A stretch of 64,000 nt of DNA from Gossypium raimondii (GCF_025698545.1 NC_068573.1:15089874-15153873); one strand, 5' to 3'; positions 44,325 through 56,057 are shown, numbered from the stretch's first letter. Numbers and translations are program-made. The notes: a model not told the origin generated them from the sequence alone.

Positions 44325-44508
44325 GTCAACTCTTGGGCAATCTATTTACATAAAGATCGCCCCTTATCGCACTTGTGCCTCAAATTTGAATGCAAATTCG
44401 ACCAAATAACGTTTTAAATTATTTATTTCGAAAAACACAAATAACTAATTAGTTACACCACGTTTAGAAAATACAACTAAAAAAAACTTTATCTAAAATA
44501 AAATGAGA

Positions 44509-44626
44509 GGGAAGCAACACGAACACTTCCCAGGAGGCCATCCATCCTAGACTACTCTCGCCCAAGCACGCTTGACAGTAGAGTTCTGATGGGATACGAC
44601 ACTCTAGTGCTGGTATGATTGCACCC
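44509..44626 (-). rRNA. 5S rRNA copy 43
   Basis: Twin of copy 35, with the same odd 3' end gggaagcaac. Confidence 0.7.
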
Positions 44627-44811
44627 GTAAACTCTTGCGCAATCTATTTATATAAAGCCTGCCCCTTATCGCACTTGCGCTTCCAATTTGAATGCAAATT
44701 CGACCAAATAATGTTTCAAATAATTTATTTTGCAAAACCCAAATAACTAATTAGTTACACCACGTGTAGAAAATACAACTAAAAAAACTTTTTACATGAA
44801 ATAAAATGGGA

Positions 44812-44930
44812 GGGGTGAAACACGAAGACTTCCCAGAAGGTCACCCATCCAAGTACTACTTTCGCCTAAGCATGCTTAACTGCACGTTTCTGATGGGATC
44901 CGGTGCATTAGTGCTGGTATGATCGCACCC
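44812..44930 (-). rRNA. 5S rRNA copy 44
   Basis: Twin of copy 36. Confidence 0.8.
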
Positions 44931-45110
44931 GTCAACTCTTGCGCAATCTATTTATATAAATGCTGCCCTTATCGCACTTACGCCTTGAATTTCAATGAAT
45001 ATTATACCAAATAACATTTCAAATTATTTATTTCACAAAACACAAATAACTAATTAGTTACACCACGTGTTGAAAATGCAACTAAAAAAAACTTTATATG
45101 AAATAAAATG

Positions 45111-45231
45111 GGGGTGCAACACAAGCACCGGTCAACTCTTGCGCAATCTGTTTATATAAAGCTTGCCCAAGCACGGTTAATTACGAAGTTCTGATGAGAT
45201 CCGGTGCATTAGTGCTGGTCTAATCGCACCC
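45111..45231 (-). pseudogene. 5S rRNA copy 45, chimeric
   Basis: The 3' end (ggggtgcaac) is joined to spacer text (ccggtcaactcttgcgc) and then back to a 5S 5' half from 45164; middle part absent. Confidence 0.8.
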
Positions 45232-45416
45232 GTCAACTCTTGCGCAATCTATTTATATAAAGCTTGCCCCTTATCGCACTTGCGCATCCAATTTGAAGGC
45301 AAATTCGACCAAATATCGTTTCAAATTATTTATTTCGCAAAACGCAAATAATGAATTAGTTACACCATGTGGAAAAAATACAACTAAAAAAAAACATTAT
45401 ATGAAATATAATGGGA

Positions 45417-45535
45417 GGGGTGCAACTCGAGGACTTCCCAGGAAGTTACCCATGCTAGTATTACTCTCGCACAGGCACGCTTAACTGCGGAGTTCTGATG
45501 GGATCCGATGCATTAGTCCTGGTAAGTTCGCACCC
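45417..45535 (-). rRNA. 5S rRNA copy 46
   Basis: Full length; several changes, including box C (tacccatgc). Confidence 0.75.
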
Positions 45536-45718
45536 GTCAACACTTGGGCAACCTATTTATATAAAGGCTGCCCCTTATTGCACTAGCGCCTCGAATTTGA
45601 ATGCAAATTCGACCATATAACGTTTTAAATTATTTATTTCGCAGAACGCAAATAACATATTAGTTACACCATGTGTAGAATATGCAACTAAAAAAACTTT
45701 ATATGAAACAAAATGGGA

Positions 45719-45837
45719 GGGGTGCAACACGAGGACTTCCTAGGAGGTCACCCATCCTAGTACTACTCTCGCCCAAGCACGCTTATCTGCAGAGTTTTGA
45801 TGGGATCCGGTGCATTAGTGCATTTATGATCGCACCC
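45719..45837 (-). rRNA. 5S rRNA copy 47
   Basis: Near consensus; box C intact; first clear TATATGAATAG upstream variant. Confidence 0.85.
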
Positions 45838-46020
45838 GTCAACTCTTGCGAAATCTATTCATATAAAGGCTGCCCCTTATCGCACTTGCGCCTCGAATTT
45901 GAATGCAAATTCGACCAAATATCGTTTGAAATTATTTATTTTGCAAAACGTAAATAACGAATTAGTTACACCACGTGTAGAAAATGTAACTAAAAAAACT
46001 TTATATGAAATAAATTGAGA

Positions 46021-46139
46021 GGGGTGCGGCACGAGGACATCTCAGGAGGTCACCCATCCTAGTACTACTCTCGCCCAAGAACGCTTAACTGTGGAGTTCT
46101 GATTGGAACAGGTGCATTAGTAACGGTATGATCGCACCC
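46021..46139 (-). rRNA. 5S rRNA copy 48
   Basis: Full length; box C intact, box A one change. Confidence 0.8.
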
Positions 46140-46323
46140 GTCAACTCTTGGGTAATCTATTTATATAAAGGCTGCCCCGTATCAAACGTGCGCCTCGAAT
46201 TTGAATGCAAATTCGACCAAATATCGGTTGCAATTATTTATTTCGCAAAACGCAAATAACGATTTTTTTACACCACGTGTAGAAAATACGACTAAAAAAA
46301 ACTCTATTTGAAATAAAATGGGA

Positions 46324-46442
46324 GGTGTGCAACACGAGGACTTCCCAAGAGGTCACCCATCCAAGTATTACTCACGCCCAAGCACGCTTAACTGCGGAGT
46401 TCTGATGGGATCCGGTGCATTAGTGCTAGTATGATCGCACCC
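46324..46442 (-). rRNA. 5S rRNA copy 49
   Basis: 5' half matches consensus; TATATGAATAG upstream. Confidence 0.87.
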
Positions 46443-46626
46443 GTCAACTCTTACGCAATCTATTCATATAAAGGTTGCCTCTTATCGCTCTTGCGCCTCG
46501 AATTTGAATCAAAATTCGTCCAAATATCGTTTCAAATTATTTCTTTCCTAAAACGCAAATAACGAATTAGTAACACCACTTGGAGAAAATGCACCTAAAA
46601 AAAACTTTATATGAAATAAAACGGGA

Positions 46627-46744
46627 GGGGTGCAACACGAGATTTCCCAAGAGGTCACCCATCCTAGTACTACTCTCACCCTAGCACGCTTACTTGCGGC
46701 GTTCTGATGGGATCTGGTGCGTTAGTGCTGGTATGATCGCACCC
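46627..46744 (-). rRNA. 5S rRNA copy 50
   Basis: One base short near the 3' end (cacgagatttcc); box C intact. Confidence 0.8.
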
Positions 46745-46930
46745 GTCAACTCTTGCGCAACCTATTTATATAAAGGCTGCCCCTTATGGCACTTACGCCT
46801 CGAATTAGAATGCAAATTCGACCATATAAGGTCTCAACTTATTTATTTCGCAAAATTCAAATAGCATATTAGTTAATCTACGTGTAGAAAATGCTACTAA
46901 AAGAAATACTTTATATGAATTAAAATGGGA

Positions 46931-47049
46931 GGGGTGCAACACAAGGACTTCCCAAAAGGTTACCCATCCTAGTACTATTCTCGCCGACGCACGCTTGACT
47001 GCGGAGTTCTGATGGGATCCGGTGCATTAGTACTGGTATGATCGCACCC
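46931..47049 (-). rRNA. 5S rRNA copy 51
   Basis: First member of the 3-unit repeat (51, 54, 57 alike: caaggacttcccaaaaggtt). Confidence 0.8.
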
Positions 47050-47232
47050 ATCAACTCTTGCGCAATCTATGTGTATAAAGGATGCCCCTTATCGTGCTTG
47101 CGCCTCGAATTTGAATGCAAATTCGACCGTAAAACGTTTCAAATTATTTATTTCGGAAAACGCAAATAACGAATTAGTTACACCATGTGGGGAAAATGCA
47201 ACTAAAAAAAGTTTATATGAAATAAAATGAGA

Positions 47233-47351
47233 GTGGTGCAATAAGAGGACTTCCCAAGAGGTCACCCATCCTAGTTCTACTCTCGCCCAAGCACGCTTAA
47301 CTGCGGAGTTTTAATAGGATCCGGTGCATTAGTGCTGGTATGATCGCACCC
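47233..47351 (-). rRNA. 5S rRNA copy 52
   Basis: Boxes intact; pairs with 55. Confidence 0.85.
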
Positions 47352-47535
47352 GTCAGCTCTTGTGGAATCTATTTATATAAAGGTTGCCCCTTATCGCCCT
47401 TGCGCCTCGAATTTGAATGTAAATTCGATCAAATAACTTTTCAAATTATTTATTTTGCAAAACACAAACAACGAATTAGTTACACCACGTGGAGAAATTG
47501 CAAGTAAAAAAAACTTTATATGAAATAAAATGGGA

Positions 47536-47651
47536 GCGGTGCAACACGTGGACTTCCCAGGAGGTCACCCGTCGTAGTACTACTCTCGCTCAAGCACGCT
47601 TAGCGGAGTTCTAATGGAATCCGGTGTATTAGTACTAGTATGATCGCACCC
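47536..47651 (-). rRNA. 5S rRNA copy 53
   Basis: Three bases short around cgcttagcgg; pairs with 56. Confidence 0.75.
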
Positions 47652-47836
47652 GTCAACTCTTGTGCAATCTATTTATATAAAGGCTGCCCCTTATGGCACT
47701 TGCGCCTCGAATTTGAATCAAATTCGACCATATAATGTTTCAAATTATTTATTTCGCAAAATTAAAATAACATATTAGGTAATCTTCGTGTAGAAAATGC
47801 TACTAAAAGAAATACTTTATATGAGTTAAAATGGGA

Positions 47837-47955
47837 GGGGTGCAACACAAGGACTTCCCAAAAGGTTACCCATCCTAGTACTCCTCTCGCCGAAGCATGC
47901 TTGACTGCGAAGTTCTGATGGGATCCGGTGCGTTAGTGCTGGTATGATCGCACTC
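47837..47955 (-). rRNA. 5S rRNA copy 54
   Basis: Alike to 51; TATA variant (ctatggatataaa). Confidence 0.8.
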
Positions 47956-48138
47956 GTCAACTCTTGCGCAATCTATGGATATAAAGGCTGCCCCTTATCA
48001 CGCTTGCGCCTCAAATTTGAATGCAAATTCGACCATATAACGTTTCAAATTATTTATTTCGGAAAACGCAAATAACGAATTAGTTACACCATGTGGAGAA
48101 AATGCAACTAAAAAAACTTTATATGAAATAAAATGGGA

Positions 48139-48257
48139 GGGGTACAACAAGAGGACTTCCCAAGAGGTCACCCATCCTAGTTCTACTCTCGCCGAAGCAC
48201 GCTTAACTGCGGAGTTTTAATAGGATCCGGTGCATTAGTGCTGGTATGATCGCACCT
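48139..48257 (-). rRNA. 5S rRNA copy 55
   Basis: Alike to 52; box C intact; TATATAAATAG upstream. Confidence 0.85.
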
Positions 48258-48441
48258 GTCAACTCTTGCGCAATCTATTTATATAAAGGCTGCCCCTTAT
48301 CGCCCTTGCGCCTTGAATTTGAATGTAAATTAGACCAAATAGCTTTTCAAATTATTTATTTCGCAAAACGCAAATAACGAATTAGTTACACCACGTGGAG
48401 AAAATGCAAGTAAAAAAAACTTTATATGAAATAAAATGGGA

Positions 48442-48560
48442 GCGATGCAACACGTGGACTTCCCAGGAGGTCACCCATCATAGTACTGCTCTCGCCCAAG
48501 CACGCTTAACTGCAGAGTTCTGATGGAATTCGGTGTATTAGTACTAGTATGATTGCACCC
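48442..48560 (-). rRNA. 5S rRNA copy 56
   Basis: Alike to 53 but full length; gcga/cgtgg 3' end type. Confidence 0.8.
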
Positions 48561-48746
48561 GTCAACTCTTGTGCAATCTATTTATATTAAGGCTGCCCGT
48601 TATGGCACTTGCGCCTCGAATTTGAATGCAAATTTGACCATATAACGTTTCGAATAATTTATTTCGCAAAATTCAAATAACATATTAGTTAATCTACGTG
48701 TAGAAAATGCTACTAAAAGAAATACTTTATATGAATTAAAATGGGA

Positions 48747-48865
48747 GGGGTGCAACACAAGGACTTCCCAAAAGGTTGCCCATCCTAGTACTATTCTCGC
48801 CGAAGCACGCTTGACTACGGAGTTCTGATGGGATCCGGTGCGTTAGTGCTGGTATGATCGCACCC
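48747..48865 (-). rRNA. 5S rRNA copy 57
   Basis: Alike to 51 and 54; TATATGAATAG upstream. Confidence 0.8.
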
Positions 48866-49048
48866 GTCAACTCTTGCGCAATCTATTCATATAAAGGCTG
48901 CCTCTTATCGCAGTTGCGCCTCGAATTTGAATGCAAATTCGACCAAATATCGTTTCATATTATTTATTTAGCATAACGCAAATAACGAATGAGTTACACC
49001 ACGTGGAGAAAATGCAACTAAAAAAATATTATATGAAATAAAATTGGA

Positions 49049-49166
49049 GGGGTGCAACACGAGGACTTCCCAAAAGGTCACCCATCCTAGTACTACTCTC
49101 GCCCAAGCACTTAAACTGCGGAGTTCTGATGGGATCCGATGCATTAGTGCAAGTATGATCCCACCC
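49049..49166 (-). rRNA. 5S rRNA copy 58
   Basis: Box C intact; box A one base short (cacttaaactg). Confidence 0.8.
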
Positions 49167-49347
49167 GTCAACTCTTGTGCAAGCTATTCATATAAATGTT
49201 GCCCCTAATCGCAATTGCGCCTCGAATTTGAATGCAAATTCGACCAAATATCATTTGAAATTATTTATTTCGCAAAATGCAAATAACGAATGAGTTACAC
49301 CACGTGAAGAAAATGCAATTAAAAAAATTATATGAAATAAAATGGGA

Positions 49348-49466
49348 GGGGTGCAACACGAGGACTTCCCAAGAGGTCACCCATCCTAGTACAACTCTCG
49401 CCCAAGCATGCTTAACTGAGGAGTTCTAACGGGATCCGGTGCATTAGTGCTGGTATGATCGCATCG
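49348..49466 (-). rRNA. 5S rRNA copy 59
   Basis: Full length; 5' end altered (gcatcgatc). Confidence 0.82.
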
Positions 49467-49648
49467 ATCAACTCTTGCGCAATCTATTCATATAAACGTT
49501 GCCTCTTATCGCACTTGCGCCTCGAATTTTAATGCAAATTCGACCAAATATCGATTCAAATTATTTATTTCGCAAAACGCAAATAGCGAATGAGTTACAC
49601 CTTGTGAAGAAAATGCAACTAAAAAAAATTATATGAAATAAATTGGGT

Positions 49649-49757
49649 GGGGTGCAACACGAGGACTTCCCAGGAGGTCACCCATCCTAGTACTACTCGC
49701 CATGCACGCTTAATGGAGTTCGATCGATCCGGTGCATTAATGTGTTGTGATCGCACC
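49649..49757 (-). rRNA. 5S rRNA copy 60, clustered small indels
   Basis: About ten bases lost in several small gaps in the 5' half and upstream; possible consensus artefact. Confidence 0.6.
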
Positions 49758-49938
49758 ACAACTCTTGCGCAACCTATTTATATAAAGGTCGCCTTTATCG
49801 CCTCTTAGCCTCAAATTTGAATGCAAATTCGACCAAATAACTTTTCAAATTATTTATTTCGCAAAACGCAAATAACGAATTAGTTACACCACGTGGAGAA
49901 ATTGCAACTAAAAAAACTTTATATGAAATAAAGTGGGA

Positions 49939-50057
49939 GCGGTGCAACAGGTGGACTTCCCTAGAGGTCACCCATCTTAGTACTACTCTCGCCCAAGCAC
50001 GCTTAACTGCAGAGTTCTGATGGAATCTAGTGTATTCGTTCTAGTATGATCGCACCC
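49939..50057 (-). rRNA. 5S rRNA copy 61
   Basis: gagcggtgcaac 3' end type; box A intact. Confidence 0.8.
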
Positions 50058-50206
50058 ATCAACTCTTGTGCAATCTATTTATATAAAGGCCGCCCCTTAT
50101 CGCACTTTTTCCTCAAATTATTTATTTCACAAAACGCAAATAACGAATTTGTTACACCACGTGGAGAAAATGCAACTAAAAAAACTTTATAAGAAAAAAA
50201 CTGGGA

Positions 50207-50325
50207 AGGGTGCAACATGAGGACTTCCAAAGAGGTCACCCATCCTAGTACTAATCTCGCCCAAGCACGCTAAATTGCGGAGTTCTAATGAGATCCGGTA
50301 CATTTGTGCTGGTATGATCGCACCT
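50207..50325 (-). rRNA. 5S rRNA copy 62
   Basis: gctaaattgcgg type in box A; box C intact. Short spacer before it. Confidence 0.78.
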
Positions 50326-50509
50326 GTCAACTTTTGCGCAATCTATTTATATAAAGGCTGACCCTTATCGCACTTGCGCCTCGAATTTTAAGGCAAATTC
50401 GACCGAATATCGTTTCAAATTATTAACTTTAAAAAAACGCAAATAACGAATAAGTTACACCACGTGGAGAAAACGCAACTAAAAAAATATTATATGAAAT
50501 AAAATGGTA

Positions 50510-50628
50510 GGGGTGCAACACGAGGACTTCCCAGGAGGTCACCCATCCTAGTACTACTCTTGCCCAAACACGCTTAACTGCGGAGTTCTGACGGGATTCG
50601 GTGCATTAGTGCTGGTTTGATCGCACCC
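50510..50628 (-). rRNA. 5S rRNA copy 63
   Basis: Near consensus; box C intact. Confidence 0.87.
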
Positions 50629-50810
50629 GTCAACTCTTGCGCAATCTACTCATATAAAGGCTACCTCTTATCGCAGTTGCGACTCGAATTTGAATGCAAA
50701 TTCGACCAAATATCGTTTCAAATTATTTATTTCGCATAACGTAAATAACAGATGAGTTACACGACGTGGAGAAAATGCAACTAAAAAAAATTGGATGAAA
50801 TAAAATGGGA

Positions 50811-50929
50811 GGGGTGCAACACGAGGACTTCCAAGGAGGTCACCCATCCTAGTACTACTCTCGCCCATGCACGCTTAACAGCGGAGTTCTGATGAGATCC
50901 GGTGCATTAATGCTAGTATGATCGCACCC
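50811..50929 (-). rRNA. 5S rRNA copy 64
   Basis: Near consensus; pairs with 70 at an offset of six units. Confidence 0.85.
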
Positions 50930-51112
50930 GTCAACTCTTGCGCAATCTATTTATATAAAGGCTGCCCCTTATCGCCCTTGCGCCTCGAATTTGAATGCAA
51001 ATTCGACCAAATAACTTTTCAAATTATTTATTTCGCAAAACGCATATAACGAATTAGTTACAACACGTGGAGAAATTGCAACTAAAAAAACTTTATTTGA
51101 AATAAAATGGGA

Positions 51113-51231
51113 GCGGTGCAACACGTGGACTTCCGAAGAGGTCACCCATCCTAGTACTACTCTCGCCCAAGCTCGCTTAACTGAGGAGTTCTGATGGAAT
51201 CCGGTGTATTAGCACTAGTATGATCGCACCC
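51113..51231 (-). rRNA. 5S rRNA copy 65
   Basis: gagcggtgcaac type; pairs with 71. Confidence 0.8.
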
Positions 51232-51414
51232 GTCAACTCTTCTACAATCTATTTATATAAAGACCGCCCCTTATCGCACTTTTGCCTCGAATTTTAATGC
51301 AAATTCTACCAAATAACGTTTCAAATTATTTATTTCGAAAAACGCAAATAACGAATTAGCTACACCACGTGGAGAAAATGCAACAAAAAAACCTTTATAA
51401 GAAATAAAATGGGA

Positions 51415-51533
51415 GGGGTGCAACATGAGGACTTCCAAAGAGGTCACCCATACTAGTACTAATCTCACCAAAGCACGCTAAATTGCGGAGTTCTAATGAG
51501 ATCCGGTGCATTTGTTCTGGTATGATCGCACCT
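51415..51533 (-). rRNA. 5S rRNA copy 66
   Basis: gctaaattgcgg type; pairs with 72; box C one change. Confidence 0.78.
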
Positions 51534-51714
51534 GTCAACTTTTGCGTAATCTATTTATATAAAGGCTGGCCCTTATCGCACTTGCGCCTCGAATTTTAAT
51601 GCAAATTCGCCAAATATCGTTTCAGATTATTAATTTCGCAAAACGCAAATAACGAATGAGTTACACCATGTGTAGAAAATGCAATTAAAAAAAATTATAT
51701 TAAATAAAATGGGA

Positions 51715-51831
51715 GGGGTGCAACACGAGGACTTCCCAGGAGGTCACCCATCCTAGTACTACTCTCGCCAAGCACGCTTTCCTTAGAGTTCTGGTGCGAT
51801 CCGGTGCATTAGTGCTGGTATGATCGCATCC
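51715..51831 (-). rRNA. 5S rRNA copy 67
   Basis: Two bases short in the box A region; 3' half consensus. Confidence 0.78.
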
Positions 51832-52014
51832 GTCAACTTATGCGCAATCTATTCATATAAAGGCTGCCCCTTATCGCACTTGCGCCTCGAATTTGAATGA
51901 AAATTCGACCAAATATCGTTTCAAATTAATTATTTTGGAAAACGCAAATAACGAATGAGTTACACCAAGTGGAGATAATGCAACTAAAAAAATATTATAT
52001 GAACTAAAATGGGA

Positions 52015-52133
52015 GGGGTGCAACACGAGGACTTCCCAGGAGGTCACCCATCCTAGTACAACTCTCGCCCAAGCACGCTTGACTGTGGAGTTCTGATGGG
52101 ATCCGGTGCATCAGTGATTGTATGATCGTACCC
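52015..52133 (-). rRNA. 5S rRNA copy 68
   Basis: Boxes close to intact; catcagtgattg change near the 5' end. Confidence 0.82.
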
Positions 52134-52316
52134 GTCAACTCATGCGCAATCTATTCATATAAAGGCTGCCCCTTATCGCACTTGCGCCTCGAATTTGAAT
52201 GCAAATTCGACCAAATATCGTTTCAAATTATTTATTTTGGAAAACGCAAATAACAAATGAGTTACATTAGGTGGAGATAATGCAACCAAAAAAATATTAT
52301 ATGAAATAAAACGGGA

Positions 52317-52435
52317 GGGGTGCAACACGAGGACTTCCCAGGAGGTCACCCATCCTAGTACAACTCTCGCGTGAGCACGCTTAACTGTGGAGTTCTGATG
52401 GGATTCGGTGCATCAGTGCTGGTATGATCGCACCC
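52317..52435 (-). rRNA. 5S rRNA copy 69
   Basis: Box C intact; upstream box altered (ctgttcatatatagg). Confidence 0.82.
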
Positions 52436-52617
52436 GTCAACTCTTGCGCAATCTGTTCATATATAGGCTGCCTCTTATAGCACTTGCGCCTCGAATTTCA
52501 ATGCAAATTCGACCAAATATCTTTTCAAATTATTTATTTCGGAAAACGCAAATAACGAATGAGCTACACCACGTGAAGAAAATGCAACTAAAAAAAATAT
52601 TATGAAATAAAATGGGA

Positions 52618-52736
52618 GGGGTGCAACACGAGGACTTCCCAGGAGGTCACCTATCCTAGTACTACTCTCGCCCATGCACGCTTAACAGCGGAGTTCTAAT
52701 GAGATCCGGTGCATTAATGCTAGTATGATCGAACCC
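52618..52736 (-). rRNA. 5S rRNA copy 70
   Basis: Pairs with 64; one box C change. Confidence 0.82.
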
Positions 52737-52920
52737 GTTTACTCTTGCGCAATCTATTTATATAAAGGCTGCCCCTTATCGCCCTTCCGCCTCGAATTTG
52801 AATGCAAATTCGACCAAATAACTTTTCAAATTATTTATTTCGCAAAACGCATATAACGAATTAGTTACAACACGTGGAGAAATTGCAACAAAAAGAAACT
52901 TTATTTGAAATAAAATGGGA

Positions 52921-53039
52921 GCGGTGCAACACGTGGACTTCCGAAGAGGTCACCCATCCTAGTACTACTCTCGCCTAAGCTCGCTTAACTGAGGAGTTCT
53001 GATGGAATCCTGTGTATTAGCACTAGTATGATCGCACCC
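52921..53039 (-). rRNA. 5S rRNA copy 71
   Basis: Pairs with 65. Confidence 0.8.
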
Positions 53040-53222
53040 GTCAACTCTTCTGCAATCTATTTATATAAAGACCGCCCCTTATCGCACTTTTGCCTCGAAT
53101 TTTAATTCAAATTCTACCAAATAACGTTTCAAATTATTTATTTCAGAAATCGCAAATAACGAATTAGCTACACCACGTGGAGAAAATGCAACTAAAAAAA
53201 CTTTATGAGAAATAAAATGGGC

Positions 53223-53341
53223 GGGGTGCAACATGAGGACTTCCAAAGAGGTGACCCATACTAGTACTAATCTCACAAAAGCACGCTAAATTGCGGAGTT
53301 CTAATGAGATCCGGTGCATTTGTTTTGGTATGATCGCACCT
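53223..53341 (-). rRNA. 5S rRNA copy 72
   Basis: Pairs with 66. Confidence 0.78.
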
Positions 53342-53524
53342 GTCAACTTTTGCGTAATCTATTTATATAAAGGCTGGCCCTTATCGCACTTGCGCCTCGA
53401 ATTTTAATGCAAATTCGCCAAATATCGTTTCAGATTATTAATTTCGCAAAACGCAAATAACGAATGAGTTACACCACGTGAAGAAAATGCAACTAAAAAA
53501 AACATTATATGAAATAAAATGGGA

Positions 53525-53644
53525 GGTTTGTAACACGAGGACTTCCCAGGAGATCACCCATCCTAGTACTACTCTCGCCCATGCACGCTTAATTCCGGAG
53601 TTCTGATGGAATCTATTCATATAAATGTTAGTATGATCGCACCC
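53525..53644 (-). pseudogene. 5S rRNA copy 73 with spacer patch
   Basis: About 20 bases of the 5' region are replaced by spacer text (atctattcatataaatgtta) at 53611-53630. Confidence 0.8.
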
Positions 53645-53827
53645 GTCAACTCTTGTGGAATCTATTCATATAAATGTTGCCCCTTATCGCAATTGCGCCT
53701 TGAATTTGAATGGAAATTCGAACAAATATCGTTTCAAATTATTTATTAAGCAAAACGCAAATAACGAATGAGTTACACCAGGTGAAGAAAATGCAACAAA
53801 AAAAATATTATATGAAATAAAATGCGA

Positions 53828-53946
53828 GGGGTGCAACACAAGGACTTCCCAGGAGGTCACCCATCCTAGTACAACTCTCGCCCAAGCACGCTTAACTGCG
53901 TAGTTCTGATGGGATCCGATGCATTAGTGGTTGTATGATCGTACCC
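53828..53946 (-). rRNA. 5S rRNA copy 74
   Basis: Boxes intact; gtggttgtatgatcgt at the 5' end. Confidence 0.83.
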
Positions 53947-54130
53947 GTCAACTCTTGCGCAATCTATTCATATAAAGGCTGCCCCTTATCGCACTTGCAC
54001 CTCGAATTTGAATGCAAATTCGACCAAATATTGTTTCAAATTATTTATTTCGCAAAACGCAAATAACGAATGAGTTACACCAAGTGGAGAAAATGCAACT
54101 AAAAAAAATATTATATGAAATAAAATGGGA

Positions 54131-54251
54131 GGGGTGCAACACGAGGACTGTCCAAGAGGTCACCCATCCTAGTACTACTCTCGCCCAATCACGTTTAACT
54201 GCGAAGTTTTAATGGGATCTGGTGCATTAGTGCTTTGGTATAATCGCACTT
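54131..54251 (-). rRNA. 5S rRNA copy 75, small indels
   Basis: Pairs with 80 but has gtgctttggtata and a disturbed 5' end; the spacer also has small gaps. Confidence 0.65.
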
Positions 54252-54431
54252 AATCAACTCTTGCATAATCTGCTCATATAAAGGTTGCCCTTATCGCATT
54301 TGCGCTCAATTTGAATTCAAATTCACCAAATATCGTTCAAATTATTTATTTCGCATAACGCAAATAAGGAATGAATTACACCACGTGGAGAAAATGCAAC
54401 AAAAAAAAACATTATATGAAATAAAATAGGA

Positions 54432-54550
54432 GGGGTGCAACACGAGGATTTCCCAGGAGGTCACCCATCCTAGTACTAATCTCGCCCAAGCACACTTAAC
54501 TGCGGAGTTTTGATGGTATCCGATGCATTAGTGATAGTATAATCGCACCC
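54432..54550 (-). rRNA. 5S rRNA copy 76
   Basis: Pairs with 81; box C intact. Confidence 0.82.
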
Positions 54551-54731
54551 GTCAACTCTTGTGCAATCTATTCATATAAAGGTTGCCCATTATCGCAATT
54601 GCGCCTCGAATTTGAATGCAAATTCAATAAAATATCGTTTCAAATTATTTATTTCGCAAAACGCAAATAACAAATGAGTTACACAACGTGAAGAAAATGC
54701 AACAAAAAAAATTATCTGAAATAAAATGGGA

Positions 54732-54850
54732 GGTGTGCAACACGAGGACTTCCCAAGAGGTCGCCCATCCTAGTATTACTCTTGCCCAAGCGCGCTTAAC
54801 TGCGGCGTTTTGATGGGATCCGGTGCATTAGAGCTGGTATGATCACACCC
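54732..54850 (-). rRNA. 5S rRNA copy 77
   Basis: Box C one change (cgcccatcc); TATATGAATAG upstream. Confidence 0.8.
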
Positions 54851-55031
54851 GTCAACCCTTGCGCAATCTATTCATATAAAGGCTGCCCCTTATCGCACTT
54901 GCAACTCGAATTTTAACGCAAATTCGACCAAATATCATTTCAAATTATTTATTTCGCAAAATGCAAATAACGAATGAGTTGCACCACGGGAAGAAAATGC
55001 AACTAAAAAAATTATATGAAATAAAATAAGA

Positions 55032-55150
55032 GGGGTGCAACACGAGGACATCCAAGGAGGTCACCCATCCTAGTACTACTCTCGCCCAAGCACGCTTACC
55101 TGCGGAGTTCTGATGGGATCCAGTGGATTAGTGCTAGTATGATCGCACCC
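55032..55150 (-). rRNA. 5S rRNA copy 78
   Basis: Near consensus; TATATGAATAG upstream. Confidence 0.87.
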
Positions 55151-55333
55151 GTCAACTCTTGCGCAATCTATTCATATAAAGGCTGCCCCTTATCGCACTT
55201 GCACCTCGAATTTGAATGCAAATTCGACCAAATATTGGTTTAAGTTAATTATTTCGCAAAACGCAAATAACGAATGAGTTACACCACGTGGAAAAAATGC
55301 AACAAAAAAAATATTATATGAAATAAAATGGGA

Positions 55334-55452
55334 GGGGTGCAACACGAGGACTTCCCAAGAGGTGACCCATCCTAGTACTACTCTCGCCCAAGCACGCTTA
55401 ACTGCGGAGTTCGAATGAGATCTGGTGAATTAGTGCTGGTATGATCGCACCC
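55334..55452 (-). rRNA. 5S rRNA copy 79
   Basis: Box A intact; pairs with 82; upstream box altered (attcatttaaagg). Confidence 0.83.
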
Positions 55453-55636
55453 GTCAACTCTTGCGCAATCTATTCATTTAAAGGCTTCCCCTTATCGCAC
55501 TTGCGCCTCGAATTTGAATGCAAATTCGACCAAATATTGTTTCAAATTATTTATTTCGCAAAACGCAAATAACGAATGAGTTACACCAAGTGGAGAAAAT
55601 GCAACTAAAAGAAATATTATATGAAATAAAATGGGA

Positions 55637-55755
55637 GGGGTGCAACACGAGGACTGTCCAAGAGGTCACCCATCCTAGTACTACTCTCGCCCAATCACGT
55701 TTAACTACGAAGTTTTAATGGGATCCGGTGCATTAGTGCTGGTATAATCGCACTC
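55637..55755 (-). rRNA. 5S rRNA copy 80
   Basis: Full length; box C intact; pairs with 75. Confidence 0.82.
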
Positions 55756-55938
55756 GTCAACTCTTGCGCAATCTGTTCATATAAAGGTTGCCCCTTATCG
55801 CACTTGCGCCTCGAATTTGAATTCAAATTCGACCAAATATCGTTTCAAATTATTTATTTCGCATAACGCAAATAAGGAATGAATTACACCACGTGGAGAA
55901 AATGCAACAAAAAAAACATTATATGAAATAAAATAGGA

Positions 55939-56057
55939 GGGGTGCAACACGAGGATTTCCCAGGAGGTCACCCATCCTAGTACTACTCTCGCCAAAGCAC
56001 ACTTAACTGCGGAGTTTTGATGGTATCCGATGCATTAGTGCTAGTATAATCGCACCC
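55939..56057 (-). rRNA. 5S rRNA copy 81
   Basis: Pairs with 76. Confidence 0.82.
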
